DNA of 64,000 bases, taken from positions 930,001 through 994,000 of the forward strand of contig SRSI01000079.1 of NCBI GenBank assembly GCA_005656395.1, in the 5' to 3' direction. Shown piece by piece: positions 33,626 through 45,064 of this stretch (positions are counted from its first letter, which is position 1; each line of letters opens with the position of its first letter). Source of the stretch: Strongyloides papillosus. Lineage: Eukaryota > Nematoda > Chromadorea > Rhabditida > Strongyloididae. The notes under the pieces are model-generated. The model was not told the DNA's origin. It searched no databases and saw only the letters and a list, made by a program, of their open reading frames with translations. A program made the position numbers and the translations under genes.

Positions 33626-35090
33626 ATTTTGTTTTTACTATATTAAAAACAAATTTACTAATAGAAAAGGAATCAATTATACAAGATTAAAAATTTCTAC
33701 TAATATATACTTTATCCAATAAAAAAAGTTATTACTTATCAGTATAATTAATAATAATCTTTCTTAAATATTATAGGAACAAATAACCGTTTTAAAATAA
33801 ATTCTTTATAAGTCCAACTTCAAGTAATTTTTTTGAATAATTAAATGTAATATTTTATTGTATTTATATATTTTTATTTCATAAATATTTTTAATTAATA
33901 TCTTCATCATTTAATATTTTTGTTAATTAATAAAAGTGACTAGATTTTTTAGAAACTGTAAAATATTAACTACTTGTAATTGATTTAAGAATGTTAAGAT
34001 TGTGGTTACGATATCTAGATAATTTATTGTCTAGATTAAAAGGCATAATCTATTCATCCTATATTTATCAAAAAATCTCAAGATCATTTATTTAACCTTT
34101 AGTCATTTTTTAAAACAAATTTATTTACTAAAAACACCCACTATGCGTATTTTACAAGAGCAGTCCATTAAATTCATGATCAAGAATCAAACAACAACGT
34201 AATAAAATTTTGTTTTAAAATCAAAAAATTTCATATAGAGGTCTAATTTGAATACTATTAAAACAGTAAAAAAACAAATTTTATAATATTTCAAATTAAA
34301 CTCAGTAACAATAATCAATAAAGATCAAAAGTGTTCGGAAAAATTTTTTTACTTTTCTTCAAAGTAATACTTCAATATTAAATTGAAATTAGATAACAAA
34401 AAAGAGGCCGGATTAAAAAAGTAAAGCAAGAATAGTAAGAAGATTTTTTTAAATTTACATTATTTAAGTACTTAATGTGTAAATTTTAAACCTATGTTTA
34501 AAAATTTGCAACCAAAGTCGCTGATATGAAAGAAAGTGAATTACAACCAAAGAAAATATTTTGTAACTTATAAAATAACTAGAAAATCACTATATCTATT
34601 TGTTACAACAGACTTATTACTTTTATGTAATTTAAATCTTTTTTATGGTAGTATTTAAGATGTTAAACTCTGGTCATAAGATGTTATAACATCAGTAACA
34701 TTAACAATTTAATCAATATTTTTAACAGAGTTAAAATATAAGATAGAACCATTGTACTTTTAATAGAAATGTCAGATAATATAAAAAAATTTTTTTCTCC
34801 GTAGAAAATGTTAATGCATGACATCTACTTAGATTTATCAACATAATTTAAATTTAATTGAATAAATAGTTGACTTCATCTAAACTTATGCAATAGACCT
34901 TGAGCGCATTCGAAACTTTGTGTTATTTTCTCTAACTTTTGTAGGAGGTTCTTTTTTATTGAAAGAGACACTATGTTCGTTACCAAATCTTACACGTCTG
35001 TTTCGTTTTCCAAGTACATAATTCTGAGCATAATATAAAGAACGAAATGCAAGACCATTAACTTCGTAATATGTTATCCCACCTATATAA
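33626..35090. repeat. Segmental duplication, copy 1 (3' flank plus 3' half of gene 34886)
   Basis: Nearly identical to 41468-42930 with scattered substitutions. Offset is constant (7842 bp) apart from small indels. Similarity ends inside the coding region and, at the other end, at the TIR element. Confidence 0.8.
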
Positions 35091-35443
35091 AGCACAAAAA
35101 TTTTATATTTCGATGGACAACTTTTTTTTATACTACATGGCTTTTTTTGTATTTCTCTAGTTCTCGATATTGGTTCAGGTTCTAGATATCTACGTTTATT
35201 ATAATACCTTGAATGTTTTTCAATTACGATTTCTTGTAAATATAAACAGCACGAGGGTACCTGGGCGTAATCTCTTAAAATTGCTTCTAACATCTCGTCT
35301 TTTGTAAGATAATTCCCCTTCTTATAACAATAAAATGGTCTTTTTCTAATATTTTTATGATAGTATTGAACTGTAACAATTTGACAACTTACAAAATGTA
35401 GTGTAAAAAGTATCCACAAAAGAATTTTTAGCTTAAAACACAT
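34886..35443 (-). CDS. Novel secreted CC/C-x5-C family protein, 185 aa (member 1)
   Basis: Single exon. Signal peptide about 1-20 (LKILLWILFTLHFVSC). Mature start QIVTVQYYHK, then a block shared by all members: FYCYKKGNYLTKDEM, a DY, and PSCCLYLQ with the invariant CC. Middle region variable and basic, then CSIKKSC (C-x5-C), KYKIFVLYIGG, a second block RRVRFGNEHSVSFNKKEPP, and a basic tail RMRSRSIA. No family I know matches. Four invariant Cys suggest two disulphides. The C-terminal half is identical to that of 42728-43288, whereas the N-terminal half is not. Confidence 0.82.
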   Translation of the reverse strand: MCFKLKILLWILFTLHFVSCQIVTVQYYHKNIRKRPFYCYKKGNYLTKDEMLEAILRDYAQVPSCCLYLQEIVIEKHSRYYNKRRYLEPEPISRTREIQKKPCSIKKSCPSKYKIFVLYIGGITYYEVNGLAFRSLYYAQNYVLGKRNRRVRFGNEHSVSFNKKEPPTKVRENNTKFRMRSRSIA

Positions 35444-38033
35444 TATTTATTTAAAACTTTTGCTAAATAATTTTTATATTATTATAAAAAATTATAACAC
35501 ACAAAAAAATTAATCAAATCGTATTTAAATATATCATTTCAAAATTTATTTACAAATTTTTTTAAAAAATATTTGTTGAAATTTGATTATCAAAAGTTTG
35601 TTTTTTAAATAATACAAAAAAAGTAATTTAACTTTAAAATTTATAAAATTCGCCTTTTTAATAATTTGCACTTTCAGTATACTTGATACGATTTTTGTTT
35701 TAATTTACACTAGTCTCATGGGCAATAATAACCCTGCACAAAATGCACCTTATTTAAGGTAGTATACTTTTTACACGAATTTAAGATCTTTTTTTAATTA
35801 AGTTACCATTAATTAGAAAAAATTTTCTATAATTAATTTTTTATCTAATTAACGATCATATTTTCTAATAGATCTTAAAAGAATATACGTTTTAGTATTA
35901 TCAAAACTATTAATATTGACTAAATTTGTAAAAATTACGCTTTTATTTATTTTAGTAAAAATATTTTTTAAAATAGTTGTTAAATTCATTAAAATGTATT
36001 GATTTATTATCTATGATATAATGTATTTTTAAATCCTGTTCTACTATATCATAAATCTAATTTAGAAGCTTTAAAACTTTTTAAAGTGCTTCTGATTGAA
36101 AAAAAAGCTAAATCTATGAGGATAGGTCAAAAGGTAATACTTCATGAATCGAACATTTAAATTTTGTAAAAATAAAAAGTTATTGCTTTATATTTTATAA
36201 AAACATTAAAAACTTATTGCCTGATTTTGAAATTTCGGTATTACGAATTATAAAAAATGATGATCTATATAGAATGAAGAACAACTTTTTAATTTTTGGT
36301 CAAAAGTAGATTTAAAACTATTAAGATTCAAGAAAAGTTGAAAAATGTATAAAGCAATAATATAATAAATATTGATTGTGTTACTAAAAGGACAATATAC
36401 ATAACCGAAAAAACATAAATTGATTATAAGCCAATTAATAGTCATCTATCAAATTCGAATACAAAACATAACTGTTAAGTTATTGATATGTTCATATAAG
36501 ATAAGCTGCATTATTGTTTAGGAAATTGTGACTACTTTTCAGGTTTTCTATTCTTCAGCATACGTAATAATCATCTTTAAAGTTTTAGACTCGATTTTAG
36601 TAAGAAAAAGTCTCTAAAAGACTTTGATGACTTGGATTTATCGTTGTTAATATACATTGGACTTACTAGTGACTATGTTATGAATAAATTCTATTTTACG
36701 AAACGATTATTTTAATAGAATATTTAAACTACTTTGAATTGCTTTTAATTGAAACAATTTAATCTTATATTTTTTGAATAATATTTTAGCAATATAATAA
36801 AATTTTTTGAACATTTCGTAATAGTATAATGTATAATCCGATTATTAATCGCTATTAAATATTTAAATTAAAGAACTATAAATATTTTCAGCACCAATTA
36901 ACAATTTGTTACTTGTTTGCGACAATTATTTTAAAAATTTAAAGATTATGAGTATATTGATGTATTCCAAAATGCACATATATATTTAATGTAAAATATT
37001 ATTTATCACATATCATTAAATTTAAAATTGTTTTAACTTTAAAGTTAAAAGTTCCTTGTTAATTTATTTTATTTTAAATAAGATTTTTGATATGTAATAA
37101 TATTGTACTTTTTATTAACAATTTAAATTGAGATTTAATAGTAGAAACTTGTATACACTATGTGAATCAGAAAGTTTTAAAGTTTTATTAAAATATTTAT
37201 TTAATATTGGGATTTTATTATCTCTATAATTCATATTTTTTAACTATGTATTATTTATATTTATTGATTTAAAATTATACTTATAACACAGAAATTATTT
37301 TAAATGGCAGTAAATGTATTCACTATTTTTCATTTTGTTCAATAAGAAAAGACAGTTAACAATTATAGAAATAGTTAAATATATTTGATCCATTTATTAT
37401 TATTGTAGAGACACATGATCACTTTAGTACAGTTTCTTCAACAATACATACTTCAATAAATAGTTTTACTAATGTGATTTAACAATGCCCCAGGTGGTTT
37501 AGCTACCACAATAAACATTTTTAAACATGAATATCAAGTTTGTACAAAAATAAAATTATAAGAAAAACGAATCTCCAGATATTTTCATTTAATATCGATA
37601 AAATCAATAAGTAAAAATCGATTTTGTTCAAAAAATTTCTCAAAACAAATAAGTCTCAATAATAAATACCAGTAATAAAATCGTGTTAAAAAACTACAGT
37701 GAATTTAGAAATCATCAAAATAATAGTTATAAATTAAGAAATTGCTTAACAAAAATTAATTTTATCTTTTAAACATTTTATGAATATTATAGCGAGATTT
37801 ATATGAATATTAATTAATATATTTCTAGGGTTAGATAAGGTATAATATTTGATTGTATTGTGTTATTATTGTATGAGTTAAGAAAATCCCACTAAAGGAA
37901 CTGTAAGTGTAATTTATATAATTCATAATCTATTGTTTAGGTGGGTAAATTGAAATAAATTAAGTTAATTACTTTACATATTTTGTTGTGTTATTATTGT
38001 GCTTATAAAAGAATAGTATAATAAATTGATAAA
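35444..38033 (-). other. Upstream region of member 1 and long AT-rich spacer
   Basis: TTAATCAAATCGTATTTAAATAT at 35510-35532 (minus-strand GATTTGATTAA next to a TTTAAAT box), about 70-90 nt before the ATG, recurs upstream of most members. The remainder has no gene. Segments near 37310-37480 resemble 39000-39160 and 47340-47490, so spacers here are old duplicates. Confidence 0.45.
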
Positions 38034-38222
38034 CTATACTAGGGGTGCACGCAAAAACTTTAAAATAAATTTCTCACTTTTGGAAGAGTAACCTCCACTT
38101 TTATAACAATAGAAAGATTTTCTACTTATATTTTTTTTAAAATAATCGATTGTAACAGTTTGACACTCCACAAGTTGTAATGTAAAAAGTATACCACTGA
38201 GAATTTTTAGACTATAGCACAT
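38034..38222 (-). pseudogene. Truncated copy of the CC/C-x5-C secreted family
   Basis: Encodes the signal peptide (MCYSLKILSGILFTLQLVEC) and the first block (QTVTIDYFKKN, FYCYKSGGYSSKSEKF), then runs out of homology after about 55 codons and stops. The CC pair and the whole C-terminal half are absent, and no continuation is found downstream. The upstream box survives as TTAATCGAGTC at 38287-38297. Confidence 0.7.
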
Positions 38223-40163
38223 TTCTCATTTAAAAACTTTTTAAATAATTTTTATATTCTTTAAAAAATTATTATATACTAAAATATTAATCGAGTCATA
38301 TTTAAATTAAAGATTTATTTACAATTTTTTTTAAAATCACTTCCCAAATTTGATTAGCAATAATTTTAACTTGAAAAGAAAATATTTACGATTACAGCTA
38401 TATTTTGACTATTTGTTTATGATTTTATTTTAATAATCAAAAAGTAATCATTATAATAATTTATTTTAAATTGAATGCACGGATTGAATTTTAAATGTTA
38501 ATTATTGACAACTATTTCAAAAAAAATTGATTCTGCATTTAGATATTTTTTGCTAATTTATTTTATGTAAAATTTTAAATATGTTTTTATGTCTCAATTA
38601 ATTATTCATTTGTTGTGAAAACTTTTTTTGTTCATTGTTAAAAAAAATTAATCAACAAGAACGAATGCTTTTATTAAAATAAAAAAATTATGATTATATA
38701 GGTATGTTTAAGATTAATGTAGAAAATCACCTACCGTCTCTTTTTATTGGAGGTTAAATAGTTATTAATTTAAATTGTAAATTAATAGACTAAAACTGTA
38801 AAAGCTACTAAATTGATGACAATATGGAATAAATTATTATTGATTATTTGTTGATTTATTTTATACTTTATCTACAGAACTTCCTTCCTATCTTCAACGA
38901 TTGATTGTATTAAACATTCATATAAATCTCTTTTTTGTTACTACTATTATATTTGCTTTTTTTTCAATTTAAAAGTGGATTGAATTATAAAGTAATCATT
39001 TTTGCAATATTAAATATATTTACTATTTTATCTGTTATTCAATAAAGAAACAGTAACCATTATTCTTAAAATAATCATTATCCATACTTTATAGAAACAT
39101 GTAGTCATCTGAATATATATTCTTCAGCAAATTCAAGTAATGTTTTTTGAGTCATTCGATGTGATATTTTATAAAAATTTATACCTTTATTTTATATTTA
39201 CTGGTAACCAATATCATTTGTAACCAACGCTTTTTTCAATAATTAAAAGCACTTTGATTTTGATAAGATTTTTATGTTTTATAGAAACTGTATAATATCA
39301 ACTATTAATAATTAATCTAAATATGTTAAGATTGTGGTTACAATCTCTAGATAACTTGTGGTTTAGCTATAAAGCTATAAAAGAATACATCTATTCATTT
39401 TTGATAAACTCTTAAGAACAATTATTTACCATTTATTCATTTTTAAAAGCAAATTTAATTGTTAAAAACACTTACTATCCATATTTTATAAGAATGGCCC
39501 ATTTAATTTGTGATCAAAAATCAAACAACGATACAGAATCAGATAATTTTATATTAGAGATCTAATTTATGCGCAACTAAAACAATATGAGAATCAAAGC
39601 TTATAACATTAAAATAAAAATCAATAACTTTAATCAATAAATATCAAAAAATTTCTGAAAAATTTCTTTATTTTTTTCAAATAATATTTCAACAATAAAT
39701 TGAAAATAAACGAGATAAGTAAAGCTAACATAAAAAAAGTAACGTAAATGTATAAGGAAAATATTTTTATTATTTATATAACTTAAATACTTAGAATGTA
39801 TATTTTCGACCTATGTTTAAAAATCTATAACCAAATTTTCTGGTAACAAAGAAAATAAAAATTACAAACAGTAAAAAATATTTTTTAACTTATTAAAGAA
39901 ATTGAAAAATAATTATATCTATTTGATACAAAAACTAACTATCTTTACACAAATAACTAATTTTCGTGGTAAATTTAAGGTAGTAAACTTTCAATATAAG
40001 ATCTTGTAAATTCAGCAATAACATTAACTTAATTAATATTTTTAACCGAGTCAAAATATAATATAAAAATTAATCTTCATATATAAATGAATTTAAATAA
40101 TAAATAAATATTTTTTTACTAAGAAAAATATTTGAATGTAGTACTTTTTAAATTTATTTAGTT
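38223..40163. other. AT-rich spacer with old duplicate of the family's 3' flank
   Basis: 39280-39560 aligns with 33940-34200 and 41790-42050 (TGTTAAGATTGTGGTTAC, GATCAA.AATCAAAC), at lower identity than those two show to each other. No gene. Confidence 0.45.
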
Positions 40164-40733
40164 TTAAACCTGCGCAATTGACTTTGAGCGTATTCGTGAT
40201 TTTCTAACCGCCCTGTTAACCCTATTGGGAGGTTCATTTTTTTTAAAACTGACACTTCCTTCAACACTAAAATTTACACGTCTATTTTGTTTTCTTTTTA
40301 CAAAATCAATTGCATAGACAAAGTTCAAAAAGTAAAGCCCTGCACACTCGTAAATTACTCTTCCATTTATATAGTGCGCTTTTATTTGATATTTTGATTT
40401 ACAACTTTTCTTTACACTGCAGCTTGTTTGACTTGTTTCTAACTTTCTATGAGCAACTACTTGCTCAGATGGAAGAGATGTTCTTTTCATATGAGGGTTT
40501 GTAGACTTTTCAAATTGAATTCCTTGCATATATAAACAACATGATGGGATACCATTGTAGTCTTTTAAAATTGCATCTACCATTTCATGTTTGGTAAGAT
40601 AATTTACATTATTATAAGCATAGAAAAATACTCCTCTAATTTGTTTATAAAAGTAGGGAACTGTAATAATCTGACAACATACAGGATGTAACGTTATAAA
40701 TACCCACAAAAAAAGTTTTAGACTAAAACACAT
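40164..40733 (-). CDS. Novel secreted CC/C-x5-C family protein, 189 aa (member 2)
   Basis: Single exon. Signal peptide MCFSLKLFLWVFITLHPVCC, mature start QIITVPYFYK. The first block reads FFYAYNNVNYLTKHEM (no Cys where member 1 has FYCY), PSCCLYMQ has the invariant pair, then CSVKKSC, GRVIYECAGLYF, RRVNFSVEGSVSFKKNEPP and the tail SRIRSKSIAQV. The basic, low-complexity linker between the Cys pairs varies most. Upstream box TTAATCAAATCACATTTAAA at 40801. Function unknown. Confidence 0.82.
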   Translation of the reverse strand: MCFSLKLFLWVFITLHPVCCQIITVPYFYKQIRGVFFYAYNNVNYLTKHEMVDAILKDYNGIPSCCLYMQGIQFEKSTNPHMKRTSLPSEQVVAHRKLETSQTSCSVKKSCKSKYQIKAHYINGRVIYECAGLYFLNFVYAIDFVKRKQNRRVNFSVEGSVSFKKNEPPNRVNRAVRKSRIRSKSIAQV

Positions 40734-41467
40734 TTTTTATTTAAAAATTTGTTCATGAGAATTTTTATATTCTTATAACAAATTATAATATACTAAAAGA
40801 TTAATCAAATCACATTTAAATATGTGATTTTAATGTAATCTTTTAAAGTAATCAGACACTCTAAAAAAGGGCTCTCAGAATAAAAGCGTGTGAAAGTGAT
40901 TACAATAAATTTATTTATATAATAACAACAATGTTTTAAATGTAAAAGTCTAAATATACAAATTGTATAAAATGATTAAAAAATGCTCTTTCCATAAGCT
41001 TTTATTTTTTATGTATCTGAATATTACACTTTTACGTTTACACAATCTTTTTTACAAAATCATGTGCTAAATTTGATTAGTAATAGTTTTTAACTTGAAA
41101 AGATAATATTTGTGATCTAAGTTATTTATAAATCGTTTGTCCATGATATTGTTTTAATAATTGAAACGTAATAATTATAAGAATTTATTAAAAATTGCAC
41201 GTGCGAATTAATATTTAAATGTCGTTTAGGGACAATTATTCTAAAAAATATGTTTTAATTTTAGTTGGAGATATCTAGCTAATATATTTTAAACTTTAAA
41301 TACGTTTTTATAAGTATAATTATTCTCAAGTAGTTATTTTAAAATGACATTTATTGTAATAAAATTATATTTGTTAAATCATTCTAAGATGTTCCAGAGG
41401 TCCAAAACAATATTCAGTTGACATAATGCTTTTATATCTATATAATCTACTTTTTTATTACTACTAA
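40734..41467. other. Spacer upstream of member 2
   Basis: Contains the upstream box at 40801 and a stretch (about 40840-41045) absent from sister upstream regions, possibly an insertion without recognisable ends. No gene. Confidence 0.4.
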
Positions 41468-42930
41468 TAATTTTGTTTTACTATATTAGAAATAAATTTA
41501 ATAATAGAAAAGGAATCAATTATACAAGCTTAAAAATTTCTACTATTATATACTTTATCCAATAAAAAAAGTTATTACTTATCAGTATAATTAATAATAA
41601 TCTTTCTTTAAATATTATAGGAACAAATAACCGTTTTAAAATAAATTCTTTATAAGTCCAACTTCAAGTAATTTTTTTGAATAATTAAATGTAATATTTT
41701 ATTGTATTTATATATTTTTATTTCATAAATATTTTTAATTAATATCTTTATCATTTAATATTTTTGTTAATTAATAAAAGTGACTAGATTTTTTAGAAAC
41801 TGTAAAATATTAACTACTTGTAATCAGTTTAAGAATGTTAAGATTGTAGTTACGATATCTAGATAATTAATTGTCTTGATTAAAAGGCATAATCTATTCA
41901 TTCTATATGTATCAAAAAATCTTAAGATCATTTATTTAACCTTTAGTCATTTTTTAAAACAAATTTATTTGCTAAAAACACCCACTATGCGTATTTTACA
42001 AGATCAGTCCATTAAATTCATGATCAAGAATCAAACAACAACGAAATAAAATTTTGTTTTAAAATCAAAAAATTTTATATAGAGGTCTAATCTGAATACT
42101 ATTAAAACAGTAAAAAAACAAATTTTATAATATTTCAAATAAAAATCAGTAACAATAATCAATAGAGATCAAAAATGTTTAGAAAATTTTTTTACTTCTC
42201 TTCAAAGTAATACTTCAATATTAAATTAAAATTAGATAACAAAAGTGAGGCTGGATTAAAGAAGTAAAGCAAGAATAGTAGGAAGATATTTTTAATTTAC
42301 ATTATTTAAGTACTTAATGTGTAAATTTTAAACCTATGTTTAAAAATTTGCAACCAAAGTCGCTAATATGAAAGAAAGTGAATTACAACCAAAGAAAATA
42401 TTTTGTAACATATAAAATAACTAGAAAATCACTATATCTATTTGTTACAACAAACTTATTACTTTTATGTAATTTAAATCTTTTTTATGGTAGTATTTAA
42501 GATGTTAAACTCTGGTCATAAGATGTTATAACATCAGTAACATTAACAATTTAATCAATATTTTTAACAGAGTTAAAATATAAGATAGAACCATTGTACT
42601 TTTAATAGAAATGTCAGATAATATAAAAAAATTTTTTTCTCCGTAGAAAATGTTAATGCATGACATCTACTTAGATTTATCAACATAATTTAAATTTAAT
42701 TGAATAAATAGTTGACTTCATCTAAACTTATGCAATAGACCTTGAGCGCATTCGAAACTTTGTGTTATTTTCTCTAACTTTTGTAGGAGGTTCTTTTTTA
42801 TTGAAAGAGACACTATGTTCGTTACCAAATCTTACACGTCTGTTTCGTTTACCAAGTACATAATTCTGTGCATAATATAAAGAACGAAATGCAAGACCAT
42901 TGACTTCATAATATGTTATTCCACCTATAT
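41468..42930. repeat. Segmental duplication, copy 2
   Basis: Matches 33626-35090, covering 1.26 kb of 3' flank and the last third to half of gene 42728-43288. The left edge is the uninterrupted version of the site occupied by the TIR element at 33620. Confidence 0.8.
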
Positions 42931-43288
42931 AAAGTACAAATATTTTGTATTTTGAGGGGCAACTTTTTTTAGTACTACAGGGCCACTTTTGTGGTTTTGT
43001 AATACTATTTAATAATGGCTCAGGTGTAAGAAATTTACGTTTAATATATTTCTTAAAATATTTTTCTACTTCAACTTCTTGTAAATATAAACAACAAATA
43101 GGTAAATTAGAATAATCACGTAAAATTACGTCTATCATATCTTCTTTTGTAAGGTAATTTCCTTTCTTATAAGAGAAGAAAGTTTTTCCTCTCATCAATT
43201 TATGAAAGTACTGAACTGTAACAATTTGGCAATTAACAAAATTTAATTCAACAAGAATCCAAAAGAAAATTTTTAGATTACAATTCAT
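42728..43288 (-). CDS. Novel secreted CC/C-x5-C family protein, 186 aa (member 3)
   Basis: Single exon. Signal peptide MNCNLKIFFWILVELNFVNC, mature QIVTVQYFHKLMRGKTFF, NYLTKEDM, ICCLYLQ, CSTKKSC. From KYKIFVLYIGG to the stop (RMRSRSIA) the protein is identical to member 1 at 34886, although the first half differs at many positions. The boundary falls near the C-x5-C motif. This points to gene conversion or an unequal exchange covering the 3' half and flank. Upstream box TTAATCAAATC at 43353-43363. Confidence 0.82.
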   Translation of the reverse strand: MNCNLKIFFWILVELNFVNCQIVTVQYFHKLMRGKTFFSYKKGNYLTKEDMIDVILRDYSNLPICCLYLQEVEVEKYFKKYIKRKFLTPEPLLNSITKPQKWPCSTKKSCPSKYKIFVLYIGGITYYEVNGLAFRSLYYAQNYVLGKRNRRVRFGNEHSVSFNKKEPPTKVRENNTKFRMRSRSIA

Positions 43289-44494
43289 CTTTTATCTAAA
43301 AAAACTTAAGATAATTTTAATAATCTTTCATAGAAAAATTTTAAACAGTATGTTAATCAAATCACATTTAAATATATCATTTCATTATTTGTTTAAAAGT
43401 CGTTTGTTAAAATTTATTAGTAGTTGTTTGTATTTTAAAAAATCAATAAACAAAGATTAAAAAACATTCATAAACTCTAATTTTACATTAATTAATAAAT
43501 TTGCGAATAAACAATAATTAATTATATCTACTTTAAAATAACGACTCACTGAATTTATAATCTTGAATCAAAATTAAAAAAAACATTAATTTTTTGTAAT
43601 ATTAATTAATCTTTAATCCTAAAAACTAATTTATGCATAATTTAAATGACAAAAAAATAAGTCAATATATTTTTATTTAAAACCGAGTAAATTAATCAAT
43701 ACAAACCAATAAAATCAACAATAAGAACTGATTATGCTCAAAAAACTTCTCAAAACCAATAAATGTATAAAATAAAGACTTGAAAAAAATGGCATATCTT
43801 AACTTTTAACTTTCGGATAAAAAAATAATGTTCTATTATATCTAGTTGATTATAATGAGATATAATAAATAAAATAAAAATAGTGTATTTTACATACTTT
43901 AATAAAAAATTTGTAAAATTCTTTTACAATAAATTTAAATGCTATTTAAAATGTAATTAATGTGTTATTTATTGTTTCACATTTTTCTAGATTAGTACGT
44001 TGACAACAAATTAAAATTTGACAAGAGAATTATAATATATTTAAAAAAACAGGGAAGAAATAATATGACAATTTTTTTGAATTAAATGTTTTAAACGCTC
44101 ATAAGTATATTTTGATTGCATGTTAAAAAATTTATTGTAAAAAAATGTTACTATTAATATAAATTAACGTAGCAAAAGACAAGAAAACCTGCTTTTTACA
44201 AAAAAATTTTGTTCATTTAACATAATACTCTTTACTATTATCCAAATGACACATTTTTTCTGACAATTTTTGGAGTGATAATTTTTGTAATAAAGATCCA
44301 TATCATCAAAATATTATAGATTTACTCAACAATTTTAATTGAGAAGAAATGCAATATAAAAAGTACTGTATTTTATAATAGTTTTTCAATAATAAAAGAT
44401 CACTTTTTAGCTAAAAAATATTTAAACATGTTGAATATCTAGATTTAACAGCAAAATTGATATTTAAATGAATAATTAATTAAATTATTTTATT
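43289..44494. other. AT-rich spacer
   Basis: Upstream box of member 3, otherwise no recognisable feature. Confidence 0.4.
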
Positions 44495-45064
44495 TTAATC
44501 TTTACTAATAGATCTTGAGAACCAATGATGATTTTTTTTTGCCTCACTAACAGCTGTAGGTGATTGTTCTTTATCAAAATAAAGCCTTTTTTCATTTTTA
44601 AATCTAACACGTCTGTCTTGTCTTTGCAGTAGAAATAAACGTGCAGAATAAAATGAATTGAATATTTCTCCCCCACATTCGTAAACGGTTCTTCCATGTT
44701 TATCATAAATTTTAATTTTATTCGTTAAAGGACAATATTTCTTTGTATTGCATGATACTGATTTTCTCCTAAGACTTTTAGTTTTAACTACTCGTTCAAG
44801 TTGGGAAAAAGGATGTTTTATGTAGGATTTCGTATATTTGTTATATATAGCTTCTAGCATATATAAACAACAGAAAGGTATACTAGCATAATCATTCATA
44901 ATTGCTTCCATTAAATCCTCTTTGCTAGCATAATTCCCTTTCTTATAGTGAAAAAAAATTCTCCTTCTTAGCACAGTACGATAGTAATAGACTACATAAA
45001 TTTGACAATCTACAAGACATAACGTAAAAAGTATACATATGAAAATTTTTAGATTACAATACAT
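44495..45064 (-). CDS. Novel secreted CC/C-x5-C family protein, 189 aa (member 4)
   Basis: Single exon. Signal peptide MYCNLKIFICILFTLCLVDC, mature QIYVVYYYRTVLRRRIFF. Blocks: HYKKGNYASKEDLMEAI, NDYASIPFCCLYML, CNTKKYC, GRTVYECGGEIF, RRVRFKNEKRLYFDKEQSP and a tail WFSRSISKD. It retains the four invariant Cys but has drifted elsewhere. The upstream box is not clearly conserved here. A second frame on the same strand (44485-44706) is a shadow. Confidence 0.8.
   Translation of the reverse strand: MYCNLKIFICILFTLCLVDCQIYVVYYYRTVLRRRIFFHYKKGNYASKEDLMEAIMNDYASIPFCCLYMLEAIYNKYTKSYIKHPFSQLERVVKTKSLRRKSVSCNTKKYCPLTNKIKIYDKHGRTVYECGGEIFNSFYSARLFLLQRQDRRVRFKNEKRLYFDKEQSPTAVSEAKKNHHWFSRSISKD

Noticed and set aside
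36248..36445. 65-codon minus-strand ORF
   Set aside because: Low-complexity Ile/Phe/Asn/Tyr sequence in non-coding spacer, no family resemblance.
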